Source: Sideroxydans sp.
GTDB taxonomy: Bacteria; Pseudomonadota; Gammaproteobacteria; Burkholderiales; Gallionellaceae
DNA length: 64,000 nt
Reading direction: 5' to 3'
Assembly (NCBI GenBank): GCA_016124455.1
Contig: WGNQ01000012.1
Span: forward strand, 1 to 64,000
Shown: one piece after another, positions 9,431 through 18,362 of the stretch
Numbering within the stretch: position 1 is the first letter of the stretch
Layout: every line of letters begins with the position of its first letter
Notes under the pieces: generated by a model
What the model was told of the DNA's origin: nothing
Seen by the model: the letters and a program-made list of their open reading frames with translations, nothing else
Databases searched by the model: none
Translations under genes and position numbers: made by a program

Positions 9431-10840
9431 TCACTGTGGTGGGTTAAACAGGGAGTTGAATGCGCTTACCCCGCGGGCATAGGGTTCCTGCTCATACATG
9501 CCCTGTTTGAGGAAACGCTCCATCTGCGGATACAGTGTGATGCCCTCATCCAGCAGCGGGTCGCTGCCGGGCACATAGGCGCCCACGCTGATCAGGTCGT
9601 GATTGCGCTGATAATGCGCATACAGCTGCTTGAAGCGCTGCACCTGGCTGAAATGCTGTCCGGGTACCAGATGGTTCATGGCGCGGCTGATCGAGGCTTC
9701 GATATCGATTGCAGGGTAGTGTCCCTGTTCGGCCAGGCGGCGCGACAGCACGATATGGCCGTCGAGGATGGCGCGCGCGCTGTCGGCGATGGGATCCTGC
9801 TGGTCGTCGCCCTCGGTGAGCACGGTGTAGAACGCAGTGATCGAGCCGCCGCCTTCGGTACCGTTGCCGGCGCGCTCCACCAGTTGCGGCAACTTGGCGA
9901 ACACCGAGGGCGGATAGCCCTTGGTGGCAGGCGGCTCGCCGATTGCCAATGCGATTTCGCGCTGTGCCATGGCGTAGCGGGTCAGCGAATCCATGATCAG
10001 CAGCACGTTCTTGCCCTTGTCGCGGAAATATTCGGCGATGGTGGTGGCGTAGGCGGCACCCTGCATGCGCATCAACGGGCTGGTGTCGGCCGGTGCAGCG
10101 ACGACTACCGAGCGTGCCAGGCCTTCCTTGCCCAGGATGTCGGTGATGAATTCCTTCACTTCGCGGCCGCGTTCGCCGATCAGGCCGACCACGATCACGT
10201 CGGCACTGGTGTAACGCGCCATCATGCCGAGCAGCACGCTCTTGCCGACGCCGGAGCCGGCGAACAGTCCCATGCGTTGTCCGCGGCCGACAGTCAGCAG
10301 GTTGTTGATGGCACGCACGCCGACGTCCAGCGCATCCTTGATCGGGGCGCGATCCAGCGGATTGACCGGGCGGCTTTGCAGCGGTGCGGATTCCTCTTCG
10401 AGCAGCGGGCCGATCTGGTCGAGCGGACGCCCCGCACCGTCCAGTACCCGTCCCAGCAGCATGTCGCCGACCGGCAGGTGGCGCGCGAGATCCGAGGCGC
10501 GGCGCCGCGGTGCCATGCGCTTGCCGGAGAACAACGGGGTGCGTGCTGCTTCTACCGGCACCACGCGTGCGCCCGGCACCAGCCCATAGACATCGTTCTC
10601 CGGCATCAGGAATAACTTCTCTCCCGAAAAGCCGACGACTTCCGCCTCGATACGGTTGTTCGGCAATTCGATGGCGCAGGTGCTGCCTACCGGCATTTTC
10701 AGCCCGACGGCTTCCATGACCAGCCCGGTCACCTTGGTCAGCCGCCCGCTGACCTGTAGCGGGGTGCATTGCGCAACGCTGTCGCGGCCGATTTCCAGGC
10801 AGGTTCTCCAGGCTTCGCTATGGCGGGTTGCGGTATTCAT
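9431..10840 (-). CDS. fliI: Flagellum-specific ATPase FliI
   Basis: This 469-residue ATPase powers the flagellar type III export gate and is related to F1-beta. It has the Walker A loop [13 protein letters not shown] near residue 180, the Walker B region [19 protein letters not shown], and the conserved [18 protein letters not shown]. Length is normal. It overlaps fliH by four bases (ATGA) and is followed by fliJ. Confidence 0.97.
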   Translation of the reverse strand: MNTATRHSEAWRTCLEIGRDSVAQCTPLQVSGRLTKVTGLVMEAVGLKMPVGSTCAIELPNNRIEAEVVGFSGEKLFLMPENDVYGLVPGARVVPVEAARTPLFSGKRMAPRRRASDLARHLPVGDMLLGRVLDGAGRPLDQIGPLLEEESAPLQSRPVNPLDRAPIKDALDVGVRAINNLLTVGRGQRMGLFAGSGVGKSVLLGMMARYTSADVIVVGLIGERGREVKEFITDILGKEGLARSVVVAAPADTSPLMRMQGAAYATTIAEYFRDKGKNVLLIMDSLTRYAMAQREIALAIGEPPATKGYPPSVFAKLPQLVERAGNGTEGGGSITAFYTVLTEGDDQQDPIADSARAILDGHIVLSRRLAEQGHYPAIDIEASISRAMNHLVPGQHFSQVQRFKQLYAHYQRNHDLISVGAYVPGSDPLLDEGITLYPQMERFLKQGMYEQEPYARGVSAFNSLFNPPQ

Positions 10841-11472
10841 GCTTCAGCCATCCAGGCATTGTCCTGGCCCAGGCTGGCGACCACATGCTGCCAGCGCGTA
10901 ACCAGGGTCGCATCGATCTGGCTGTGCGCGGTTTCCACGCGGCAGCCACCGCGTGCCATGTGCGCATCTTCGAAAATTTTCCAGCCGGAGTGGGCGAGCT
11001 GCTCGCCCATCCCCTTGCGCACGAGCGCCGCGTCGTCCGGATGCAGCACCAGATGGGCGGCCTGATTGAAATGCGGCAGGTTGCTGATGGCATCACGGAT
11101 GATGTCCAGCAGCAGCTCAGGCTTGACGGCAAGTGTCTGGTGCACCATCTGTTTGGCGATTTCCAGTGCCAAATCCAGCAAGTCCTGTGAAACCTGCTGG
11201 TCCACTTGCTGCAGTTCCCGGTTCAGCGCATCGAGCAGGCCGCCGATGCGCTGTGTTTCCATGGCGGCTTGCTGGCGGCCTTCGGCGTAGCCTGCCTGGT
11301 AGCCTTCCTCCCGTGCCTGCTGGTGCATTTTCTCGAGTTCTCCGGCGGTAGGCAGGGCGCCGGCGGAAACGCGCTGTCCCGCGCCGCCCAGTGCGCCGCC
11401 CCCGTCGAAAGCGGGGAGTTCCCAGCGCTGCCAGGCGGTGAGCTGTTCCTTGGGGGTGACGGTTTCAGACAT
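10837..11472 (-). CDS. fliH: Flagellar assembly protein FliH
   Basis: FliH is the peripheral stalk that holds and regulates FliI at the C-ring. Positions 55-75 form a Glu/Gln-rich helix ([20 protein letters not shown]), the typical FliH feature, followed by a V-ATPase subunit-E-like C-terminal domain. I choose the ATG at 11472 ([10 protein letters not shown], 211 residues), which overlaps the fliG stop by eight bases; starts at 11493 or 11481 are also open. Its stop overlaps the fliI start. Confidence 0.9.
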   Translation of the reverse strand: MSETVTPKEQLTAWQRWELPAFDGGGALGGAGQRVSAGALPTAGELEKMHQQAREEGYQAGYAEGRQQAAMETQRIGGLLDALNRELQQVDQQVSQDLLDLALEIAKQMVHQTLAVKPELLLDIIRDAISNLPHFNQAAHLVLHPDDAALVRKGMGEQLAHSGWKIFEDAHMARGGCRVETAHSQIDATLVTRWQHVVASLGQDNAWMAEA

Positions 11473-12460
11473 AGGATTCATCGCCCTTGCCACCCAGTGC
11501 TATCTGTCCTTCCTCGGCCAGGCGGCGTACCACCTTGAGGATTTCCTTCTGTTCGGATTCGACTTCGCTGAGCCTGACCGGGCCTTTGGCTTCCAGGTCT
11601 TCGCGCATCATCTCCGCGGCGCGTTGCGACATGTTCTTGAATATTTTCTCGCGCAGTTCCTCGTTTGCCCCCTTCAGCGCGACGATCAGCGACTCGGACT
11701 GTATTTCGCGCAGGATCAGCTGGATGCCGCGGTCGTCAATATCCATGATGTTGTCGAATACGAACATCTCGTCGATAATTTTCTGTGCCAGGTCGGGGTC
11801 GTAGCCGCGCACCGATTCGATGATGCCGCCTTCCTGCGCGCTGCCCATGAAGTTCAATATTTCGGCGGCAGTGCGTGCGCCGCCCTTGATGCTTTTCTTG
11901 GCAATGGCGTTGCCGGTCAGCAGCTTGGTCAATACGTCATTCAGTTCGCGCAGCGCGGTTGGCTGCACCCCGTCCAGCGTGGCAATGCGCAACAACACGT
12001 CATTGCGGGTGCGCTCACTGAAGAAACCAAGGATGTCGGCGGACAGGTCGGGTTCGAGGTGCGCCAGAATGGTGGCAATGATCTGCGGATGTTCATTGGC
12101 GATCAGCTCGGCAATGGCGCTGGGATCCATCCATTTCAGGCTTTCGATACCGCTGGTATCGCCGCCGTGCATGATGCGGTCTATCAGCCCGGCAGCCTTG
12201 TCATCGCCGAGTGCCTTGTTGAGCATGCTGCGGATATAGTCGCTGGAGTCCATACCGATGGTGGTTTTTTCCGCCGCCAGGTGGTGAAACTCATCGAATA
12301 CGCTGACGATCTGGTCGCGCGAGAGATTCTTGAGCGCAACCATGGCGGTACTGATTTTCTGTACTTCCCGCGGCTCAAGATACTTCAATACCTGAGCCGC
12401 CTCGGATTCGCCGAGGGTCATCAGCAATATCGCGCTTTTGTTGACACCAGCATCACTCAT
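11465..12460 (-). CDS. fliG: Flagellar motor switch protein FliG
   Basis: This 331-residue rotor protein is the direct partner of the stator. The middle domain has the EHPQ motif (IANEHPQIIATILAHL), and the C-terminal domain carries the charged torque helix region (IQLILREIQSESLIVALKGANEEL). It binds the MS-ring through its N-terminus; fliF precedes it with an 8-base overlap. Length and order are standard. Confidence 0.96.
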   Translation of the reverse strand: MSDAGVNKSAILLMTLGESEAAQVLKYLEPREVQKISTAMVALKNLSRDQIVSVFDEFHHLAAEKTTIGMDSSDYIRSMLNKALGDDKAAGLIDRIMHGGDTSGIESLKWMDPSAIAELIANEHPQIIATILAHLEPDLSADILGFFSERTRNDVLLRIATLDGVQPTALRELNDVLTKLLTGNAIAKKSIKGGARTAAEILNFMGSAQEGGIIESVRGYDPDLAQKIIDEMFVFDNIMDIDDRGIQLILREIQSESLIVALKGANEELREKIFKNMSQRAAEMMREDLEAKGPVRLSEVESEQKEILKVVRRLAEEGQIALGGKGDESYV

Positions 12461-14075
12461 TGCTTACCCATTCCTTGACTACTGTTGCCACCATTTTTGG
12501 ATCCTGCTGTGCCATCTGTTTTGCTGCCATCAGATTGCCTTCATAAGATGAGCCGGGCTGTTGCGGACTGTATTGCGGTACGTTACCTGCCGCATGACTG
12601 GCATTTGCCTCATTGATCTCTGCTACTTCAATCGATTTGGCCAGGCTCTTGAACGATGGCCGTATGATACCGAACAGCAGGAATATGCCGATACCTGCAA
12701 TTACGCCATATTTAAGTATTTCCTTGACCAGTGCAATGATCTCGGGCTGCTGCCACAGCGGTACTTCCTCAATGACTTCCTTCGGGGTGTCGAACGCGCT
12801 GTTCTCCACGCTCAGGCTGTCGCCGCGCTTTTCATTGAAGCCAACGGCTTCTTTTGCCAGTGAGGTGATCTGTGCCTTTTCGCCGGCAGTCAGTGGCAGC
12901 GACTTGACCTTGCCGTTCTTGTCGGTAACGGTACGGTTATTGACCACCAGCGCAACCGACAGGCGGCGGATGCTGCCTACCGGGAGCCGGGTGTAGCTGA
13001 TGGTGCGATCCACTTCATAATTGGTGGTTGCTTCCTTATGGCTGTTTGTATTGCTGCCTCCCGATGCGCTGGTGACGGCATTGGCCGACGGGCTGGTGAG
13101 CGGGGCAGTGGCAGGAACCGGCGGCTGGTTGGAGAGCGCACCGGGTACGCCGGCCGCATTGGCCGCGCCGCCATTGAAAGATTCCACCGTCTGCTGGCTG
13201 CGCAGCGCAGCCTGGTTGGGCGGCTGGTTGGGTTTGAAAGTCTCGGCAGTCTGTTCGGTCTGGGTAAAATCAATGTCTGCGGTGACTTGCGCGTGGACAT
13301 TGTTCAGGCCGACCAGCGGGGCAATGATGTCTTCAATGCGCTTGCTGTAATCATCTTCGATCTGGTGCACATACTTGATCTGGTTGGCGTCCATCGGTGT
13401 CGAGCCGCTGTCCGACTGCGAGCTCAACAGGGTTCCGTTCTGGTCGACCAGGGTGACGTTCTTGGCAGGCATATCCGGCACGCTGCTGGAAATCAGGTGC
13501 ACGATCGCATTGACCTGCCCTTCGTTCAGGCTGCGCCCGGGATAGAGCGCCAGTATGACGGATGCGCTGGGCTGCTGCTGTTCCTTGACGAACACGGATT
13601 GCTTGGGGATGGCCAGGTGTACGCGGGCGGTTTGCACGGCGGCCAGTGTTTGCACCGAGCGCGCCAGTTCGCCTTCGATAGCGCGCTGGTAATTGACCTG
13701 TTCGAGGAACTGGCTGGTGCCGAATTTCTGGTTTTCCATCAGTTCGAAACCTACGGTACCGCCTTTGGGCAGGCCCTGCGAAGCGAGGCGCAGGCGCACC
13801 TCATGTACCTGCTCGGCCGGCACCAGCAGCGCACCGCCGCCTTCGGCGAACTTGTAGGGCACATTCATCTGTTGCAGCGACTCGATGATGGCGCCGCCGT
13901 CACGGTCGGACAGGTTGCTGAACAGCACCCGGTAATCCGGCGTCGTTCCCCACATCCACATGCCGGCAAGCAGTGCCACCACCGCACCGATGGCAAAGAT
14001 CAACCCGATCTTCTGTTGCCCGCCGAGCCTGCCCAGCGAGTGGGCGAGGGGAGAATTGAGTGTATTTTCAGCCAT
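12453..14075 (-). CDS. fliF: Flagellar MS-ring protein FliF
   Basis: This 540-residue protein forms the membrane MS-ring and is the platform for the C-ring and export gate. It has an N-terminal membrane helix (IGLIFAIGAVVALLAGMWMW), ring-building domains (YRVLFSNLSDRDGGAIIESL), a poorly conserved Ala/Pro/Gln-rich middle, a second helix (YGVIAGIGIFLLFGIIRPSF) and a C-terminal tail that binds FliG. It heads the fliFGHIJK run. The 163-base gap to the divergent fliE must hold both promoters; no clean sigma-28 or sigma-54 site was found there. Confidence 0.96.
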   Translation of the reverse strand: MAENTLNSPLAHSLGRLGGQQKIGLIFAIGAVVALLAGMWMWGTTPDYRVLFSNLSDRDGGAIIESLQQMNVPYKFAEGGGALLVPAEQVHEVRLRLASQGLPKGGTVGFELMENQKFGTSQFLEQVNYQRAIEGELARSVQTLAAVQTARVHLAIPKQSVFVKEQQQPSASVILALYPGRSLNEGQVNAIVHLISSSVPDMPAKNVTLVDQNGTLLSSQSDSGSTPMDANQIKYVHQIEDDYSKRIEDIIAPLVGLNNVHAQVTADIDFTQTEQTAETFKPNQPPNQAALRSQQTVESFNGGAANAAGVPGALSNQPPVPATAPLTSPSANAVTSASGGSNTNSHKEATTNYEVDRTISYTRLPVGSIRRLSVALVVNNRTVTDKNGKVKSLPLTAGEKAQITSLAKEAVGFNEKRGDSLSVENSAFDTPKEVIEEVPLWQQPEIIALVKEILKYGVIAGIGIFLLFGIIRPSFKSLAKSIEVAEINEANASHAAGNVPQYSPQQPGSSYEGNLMAAKQMAQQDPKMVATVVKEWVSNE

Positions 14076-14238
14076 AATTATCCACCACGGTTGCCTAATC
14101 CAATTAGCACATGTAGCGCATTATCACCATGCCTGACAAGCATGATGCGGGGAATAGCGGGGGAATTCCGGTGCTTTTCCCGCGTTGCCCTGTTGCGGGC
14201 CGGTGATAACGTGCAGGCACTGGAAATGGAGGTGAACC

Positions 14239-14577
14239 ATGAGTGTTTCACAGGTAGACAGTTTACTGGCTCAGATGCGCAGTGCAATAGCTGCCGCACA
14301 AGGCGGGGCGCTGCATGGCGCCACGGTGGCCGCATCCAGAGAAGCGACTGGCGGGGTGGATTTCGCCAGTGCCCTGAAATCGTCGCTAGACAGTGTGGCG
14401 CAGGCGCAAAACAAGGCCGAAGATATGCAAAAGGCGTTTGTGATGGGCGACGACAAGGTCAGCCTGAGCGACGTGATGATCCAGATGCAAAAGGCCAATA
14501 TCCAGTTCCAGACCTCGGTGCAGGTGCGCAACAAGGTAGTGGCTGCCTATAACGACATCATGAACATGCAGGTGTAG
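14239..14577 (+). CDS. fliE: Flagellar hook-basal body complex protein FliE
   Basis: This 112-residue protein joins the MS-ring/export gate to the rod. The C-terminal half has the FliE signature VSLSDVMIQMQKANIQFQTSVQVRNKVVAAYNDIMNM. A good ribosome site (ATGGAGG) lies before the ATG. It is transcribed away from fliF, the usual arrangement, and is the only plus-strand gene within the first 27 kb. GGTGATAACG about 30 bases before the start resembles the -10 regions upstream of flhB and flhF, so a shared promoter type is possible. Confidence 0.94.
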   Translation: MSVSQVDSLLAQMRSAIAAAQGGALHGATVAASREATGGVDFASALKSSLDSVAQAQNKAEDMQKAFVMGDDKVSLSDVMIQMQKANIQFQTSVQVRNKVVAAYNDIMNMQV

Positions 14578-14583
14578 GCTGCA

Positions 14584-15375
14584 TCATGGCGTGGTCAACG
14601 CCATTGATTGCAGCACATCCTGCTGTTGTTGCGTAATGTAACGCTGCAGCACGATTTCCGTCTTGCCGTCGAGCCTGAAGAACTGGCACCCGACCCGCCT
14701 GAAGGTTTCGCCTGATGGCTTGCTGATCACGAAACTGTTGCGCACCTCAAGGGTGACGCTTATCGACAGGTCGCCGGACAGGTGAATCCGGCAGTTCGGA
14801 TAGACTTTCCCCGGCTGCAACGCCGTATCTTCCGCTTGGCAGACCAGTGCTATGCCGCCGCTGCTGATGTCCATGATATTCATTTCGCGCTTGTGCGCGG
14901 GTAATCCCGGCTTGATCGGGATGGTGCATTTCAGCGGTTTGAGCAGGTGCGTCGCCAGGCGGTAATAATCGCGCCGCTGGATGCGTAGCAGGGTATCCGG
15001 CAAAGGCAGGTAGAAGGCCGGGGCATTCTGGTACATGACCATTTCGGCCTGGCGTGATTCGAACTGAATCTTTATCTGGTGATACGAGCTGACAAAAACA
15101 ATATGCTTGCTTTGCGCGAGGCGCCGGTTGTCCGTGGGTTTGGGGCCGCTTTCCAGCCAGAGGCCTTGCGCATCGGCGGCAAGGGCGGTCGTCAGGATGA
15201 AGCTGTTCCCGTCATCGTAATACAGCGCTACCCGCAAGCCCTTTTCGGCGATGGCGTGCAGGGTGAACTGGATTTCCTTGCGGGAGCGGACGAGGAAACG
15301 TTCGGCCTCATCGTCTGCAAAGGCTTCGATTTTCAGCTGGACTTCGCTGCGTTTGATCATAGGATGATTGCCCAT
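14584..15375 (-). CDS. YcgR-type flagellar brake protein with PilZ domain (copy 2)
   Basis: This 263-residue protein has an N-terminal YcgR domain (FLVRSRKEIQFTLHAIAEKGLRVALYYDD) and a C-terminal PilZ domain. The cyclic-di-GMP binding motif RRDYYR and the second motif MDISSGG are intact. YcgR with cyclic-di-GMP binds the motor and slows it. The start overlaps the stop of the upstream paralogue at 15375-16139 (TAATG), so the two are co-translated. They are clearly homologous (SRKEIQF, RIQRRD, ISSGG/LSSGG, ITKPSG), which points to tandem duplication. Confidence 0.88.
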   Translation of the reverse strand: MGNHPMIKRSEVQLKIEAFADDEAERFLVRSRKEIQFTLHAIAEKGLRVALYYDDGNSFILTTALAADAQGLWLESGPKPTDNRRLAQSKHIVFVSSYHQIKIQFESRQAEMVMYQNAPAFYLPLPDTLLRIQRRDYYRLATHLLKPLKCTIPIKPGLPAHKREMNIMDISSGGIALVCQAEDTALQPGKVYPNCRIHLSGDLSISVTLEVRNSFVISKPSGETFRRVGCQFFRLDGKTEIVLQRYITQQQQDVLQSMALTTP

Positions 15376-16139
15376 TATGTGCTGGACTTGATCAGGCTCT
15401 GCTCGAGCTGGGTGATATAGCGCTGCAGCAGGATTTCCACCTTGCCGTCCAGGTCGACGAATTTGCAGCCGACCCTTTTCGTGGTGACCCCGGATGGCTT
15501 GGTAATCATGAACATATTCCGCACCTGGAGAGTGACGCTGATGCTGGTATTGTCAGCCAGGAGGATCCGGCAATCCGGGTATATCCTGCCTTCTTCCAGA
15601 TAGGGGTCATCTTCTGCGCAGGTCAGTGCGACGCCGCCACTGCTGAGATCCAGAATGGGATATGCCTGCGTGTCATCGGTCGGCAGCGGCTTGACCGGAA
15701 CGATGCATTTCAGCGGATTGGCGATCGGCGTGGGCAGGCGGAAATGGTCGCGCCGCTGGATGCGCAGGAAGTCGCGTGGCAGCGGCATGAAAAAAGCCTC
15801 GGTGTCATCGAATTCATCGATTTCGAGGTGGTCCGAAGTGAATTGCGCCTTGACGTGCTGATGGGCGCTCACGAAATAGAATTTCCTGCTTTGCGCAATG
15901 CGCTCGTTCTGCTTCTGGTTCTGGCTGGCCTCGAGCCACAAACCATGCTGATTGACGTCGAGCAGCGTGGTCAGGATGAAGGTCTCGCGATTGCCGTAAT
16001 ACAGTGCAACCTGGCTGTTTTGCCGGGCGATGGATTTCAGGATGAACTGGATTTCTTTTCTGGAATGTATGCTGAAGCGCGCATCATCTTCGTCGGAGAG
16101 CAGTTCAAAGGTCAGTCGAATTGGTTGCTGTAATGCCAT
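15375..16139 (-). CDS. YcgR-type flagellar brake protein with PilZ domain (copy 1)
   Basis: This 254-residue protein has the same two-domain build as its downstream neighbour: a YcgR N-terminal domain (FSIHSRKEIQFILKSIARQNSQVALYY) and a PilZ domain with RRDHFR near residue 120 and DLSSGG near 167, both needed for cyclic-di-GMP binding. It probably curbs motor speed when cyclic-di-GMP rises; an active-looking diguanylate cyclase is encoded at 23157-24818. The second domain starts earlier and the acidic stretch DEFDDTEAF differs from copy 2, so the two may have different thresholds. Confidence 0.88.
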   Translation of the reverse strand: MALQQPIRLTFELLSDEDDARFSIHSRKEIQFILKSIARQNSQVALYYGNRETFILTTLLDVNQHGLWLEASQNQKQNERIAQSRKFYFVSAHQHVKAQFTSDHLEIDEFDDTEAFFMPLPRDFLRIQRRDHFRLPTPIANPLKCIVPVKPLPTDDTQAYPILDLSSGGVALTCAEDDPYLEEGRIYPDCRILLADNTSISVTLQVRNMFMITKPSGVTTKRVGCKFVDLDGKVEILLQRYITQLEQSLIKSST

Positions 16140-16169
16140 GTCTGATAAATATTGTTGCGGCTTGTGGAA

Positions 16170-16493
16170 TTATGAGGGAGGCTGTCCCGGGGGTAGCACA
16201 AAATCAGCGGTATTTTCCCCTCGCTCCAAACGATATAGCCAAGCCAGTAATTCTGCCACAGCAAGGTACAGTTGGGGGGGGATGTTTTGATCCAGCTCGA
16301 CCTGCATCAGCATGCCGACGAGGTCTGCCGACTCATGTACAAAGACGCCGTGCTCCCTGGCGCGGTCGATGATTGCCTGGGCGATCAGGCCGCGCCCCTT
16401 GGCGACTACCTGTGGTGCCGCGTCGTGGCTGCGGTAGGCGAGTGCGACCGCCATCTGGCGCTTGTTGCCCGGGGTTTTATCGGATTGGCTCAT
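16170..16493 (-). CDS. FlhB C-terminal domain homologue (FhlB type)
   Basis: This 107-residue soluble protein matches only the cytoplasmic C-terminal part of FlhB: AVALAYRSHDAAPQVVAKGRGLIAQAIIDRAREHGVFVHES. The autocleavage NPTH of true FlhB is not present. In full FlhB this part sets export specificity, and such stand-alone homologues can partly replace it. It overlaps the upstream fliK-like gene by 17 bases. The conserved pairing suggests that the two act together on export switching; that is inference. Confidence 0.82.
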   Translation of the reverse strand: MSQSDKTPGNKRQMAVALAYRSHDAAPQVVAKGRGLIAQAIIDRAREHGVFVHESADLVGMLMQVELDQNIPPQLYLAVAELLAWLYRLERGENTADFVLPPGQPPS

Positions 16494-17505
16494 CTTGCGT
16501 TACCTGTGTGCTGACGACCGGGATGCCGGCATCGGACAAAGAGGCAACCAGTTGTGAACTGGCCGTGCCCAGCAGCTTCCGGGTCTGCGTGTCCGAGGCA
16601 TTGAGCGTCAGGCTGATACCCGAGGAATTGAAATTCAGCGTGGCGGTGACTGTGCCCAGCCGGGGCAGGTCGAGGTGCAGCTGCGTGGCCCATTGCCGTT
16701 CATTTTCCATGGCGGCGGCAGTGTGTGGCGTCCGCTCGTGGATTTCCCATTGCATGGTCTGCCCCGGCCACACCTGTCCCTGCCAGACGACGTGGCTGGT
16801 TTCCAGGGCGTTGAGTTGTTGCTGTACCAGTGCCTGCATGTGTTCCGGAATATCGGGCAGCTTGTTGCCATGTATTGCCGCGGCAGCGGCCTGGCTTATG
16901 CTGTCGCCCAGCGTGGCTTGCTGGGTTGCGGCGGGGCTGGCGGCTGGCCTGAGGTTTTGCGGTTCCTGCAATAACTGTGCGGTGCTGCGTGTGCCCTCCA
17001 GCCATTGCGCCTGATGCGATTCGTAGAACAGGCCGCTGTTGCTCAATGCCTCACGCAACTGGCTGGCAAGCTGCTGGGGTTGCGGCGGTTTGTCGGCGAC
17101 CCATAGCGGCGTACTTTGCGATGCGTGTATTTGCGCTTTTGCCGGTTGCTGCTGGGCAAGCGACGATAGTAGTCGCGATGCCGAACTCAGTTGTTCCGGG
17201 GTGGAGAGCGGGTTGGCTGAAGCGAGCATGCCGAAGGTCAGTCGCGGCTGCAGCGATACGACTTGCAACTGCACCGTGTCCCCGGGACGGATGGCGGCGG
17301 GAAGGGGCATTTGCACCATCTGGCTGGAAATGCGTACCTTGAATAAGCCGGGGGAGACTTCAGCCAGCACCTGCCCCTGGAGTTTTTGTCCCTGCTCGAA
17401 GGGGCTGCCGGCGCCGGGTTTGAGCGGATCGGGTGCCGCCGCCGGCAGTGGTTTTTGCGTAAGCGCTAACGCCTTGATCGTGTTGAGGAGGTCGGCGGGC
17501 AGCAT
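16477..17505 (-). CDS. Second FliK-domain protein, paired with the FlhB-like gene
   Basis: This 342-residue protein has no signal peptide. Residues 40-80 form a small beta-rich region (GQKLQGQVLAEVSPGLFKVRI), then a Gln/Ala-rich linker, then a C-terminal Flg_hook domain (LHLDLPRLGTVTATLNFNSSGISLTLNASD). It is similar to FliK in domain but not in location, sitting next to the FhlB-type gene. It may regulate hook length or export switching with that protein. Its function is not known to me and should not be equated with the fliK at 7907-8941. Confidence 0.8.
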   Translation of the reverse strand: MLPADLLNTIKALALTQKPLPAAAPDPLKPGAGSPFEQGQKLQGQVLAEVSPGLFKVRISSQMVQMPLPAAIRPGDTVQLQVVSLQPRLTFGMLASANPLSTPEQLSSASRLLSSLAQQQPAKAQIHASQSTPLWVADKPPQPQQLASQLREALSNSGLFYESHQAQWLEGTRSTAQLLQEPQNLRPAASPAATQQATLGDSISQAAAAAIHGNKLPDIPEHMQALVQQQLNALETSHVVWQGQVWPGQTMQWEIHERTPHTAAAMENERQWATQLHLDLPRLGTVTATLNFNSSGISLTLNASDTQTRKLLGTASSQLVASLSDAGIPVVSTQVTQDEPIR

Positions 17506-17532
17506 GCGTTCATTTTAGCGCAGGCGGAGTGG

Positions 17533-17856
17533 CTATTGACCGGAATAGCTTTGCCGTACACGCTGTTCGACCTTGGTGTTGCGCATGACACGCTGTAATT
17601 GAGCCATCCAGGGCTCGGTGTGACTGCGGATTACCGCATCGTCAGCGAGAATCTGGCGGATCAGCGCGGCCTTCTGTTGCCTGGAGGTCTCACTCAAGGT
17701 GGGCGCGTCGTCGTCGGCTGCCTTCATGATTTCTACGCGCTGGCGGCATTCGCCTTCCAGCTTGAGCAGTGTATCCCATTCGCCATGCGTCGCCGCATCG
17801 CGCATCTTGGCGGTAATGGCGGATAGCGATTCATAATTTTCGATGACTTGATGCAT
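17533..17856 (-). CDS. fliT: Flagellar export chaperone FliT
   Basis: This 107-residue helical protein begins IENYESLSAITAKMRDAATHGEWDTLLKLEGECRQRVE, typical of FliT, the chaperone of the filament cap FliD. In enteric bacteria FliT also binds FlhDC and reduces its activity, linking cap export to gene control. It follows fliS by five bases in the usual fliD-fliS-fliT order. FliT sequences are poorly conserved, so context matters for the call. Confidence 0.87.
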   Translation of the reverse strand: MHQVIENYESLSAITAKMRDAATHGEWDTLLKLEGECRQRVEIMKAADDDAPTLSETSRQQKAALIRQILADDAVIRSHTEPWMAQLQRVMRNTKVEQRVRQSYSGQ

Positions 17857-17861
17857 GCTGC

Positions 17862-18350
17862 TTACATCCTTCCATAAACCAGGGGTGATTGTTGCTTCAT
17901 GCCTGCCACGGGTGGTTGCTGGGGCACTGCGGCCACCGGGGCAGGCGCTGCTGCCTGCGTGCTCTGGCGGATGCTTTCCCAGGCGCCGCGCAGCTCGATC
18001 AGCAGGCGGCTGACTTCGTCCAGTGCCGCAATGTCGTTGTTCAGGTTGGCGCTCAGCAGGCGCTGCGCCATGTAGCTATACAGTGCGGCCAGGTTTTGTG
18101 CGAGTTCGCCGCCGGCCTCGGTATTCAGGCTTTCTTTCAGGCCACTCTCGATGATCAGGATGGCATGCGAGATCGACTTGCCCTTGGCTGCCGTTTCCTT
18201 GCGCATGATCTGGTTCTTGGCCGAGGCGATGGCCAGCAGCGCACCCTGGTAGAGCAGCAGGATCAGTTTGTGCGGATCCGCCTCAGCGGAACTGATGTTC
18301 GATTCTATCCCGACATTGGCGTAGGCGTTGAGTGCTCTGGCAGTATTCAT
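17862..18350 (-). CDS. fliS: Flagellin export chaperone FliS
   Basis: This 162-residue protein has the FliS core: ALNAYANVGIESNISSADPHKLILLLYQGAL near the start and LAALYSYMAQRLLSANLNND in the middle. It binds the C-terminus of flagellin and prevents early polymerisation. The last 35 residues are an Ala/Pro/Gln tail not found in most FliS proteins. It lies 12 bases after fliD and five before fliT. Confidence 0.93.
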   Translation of the reverse strand: MNTARALNAYANVGIESNISSAEADPHKLILLLYQGALLAIASAKNQIMRKETAAKGKSISHAILIIESGLKESLNTEAGGELAQNLAALYSYMAQRLLSANLNNDIAALDEVSRLLIELRGAWESIRQSTQAAAPAPVAAVPQQPPVAGMKQQSPLVYGRM

Positions 18351-18362
18351 GTGTTGTTACTC

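Noticed and set aside
14076-14238. Sigma-54 site (GG-N10-GC) between fliF and fliE
   Set aside because: GG-N10-GC occurs at the GGTGCTTTTC stretch but the surrounding consensus is poor and an FlhDC-regulated system does not need sigma-54.
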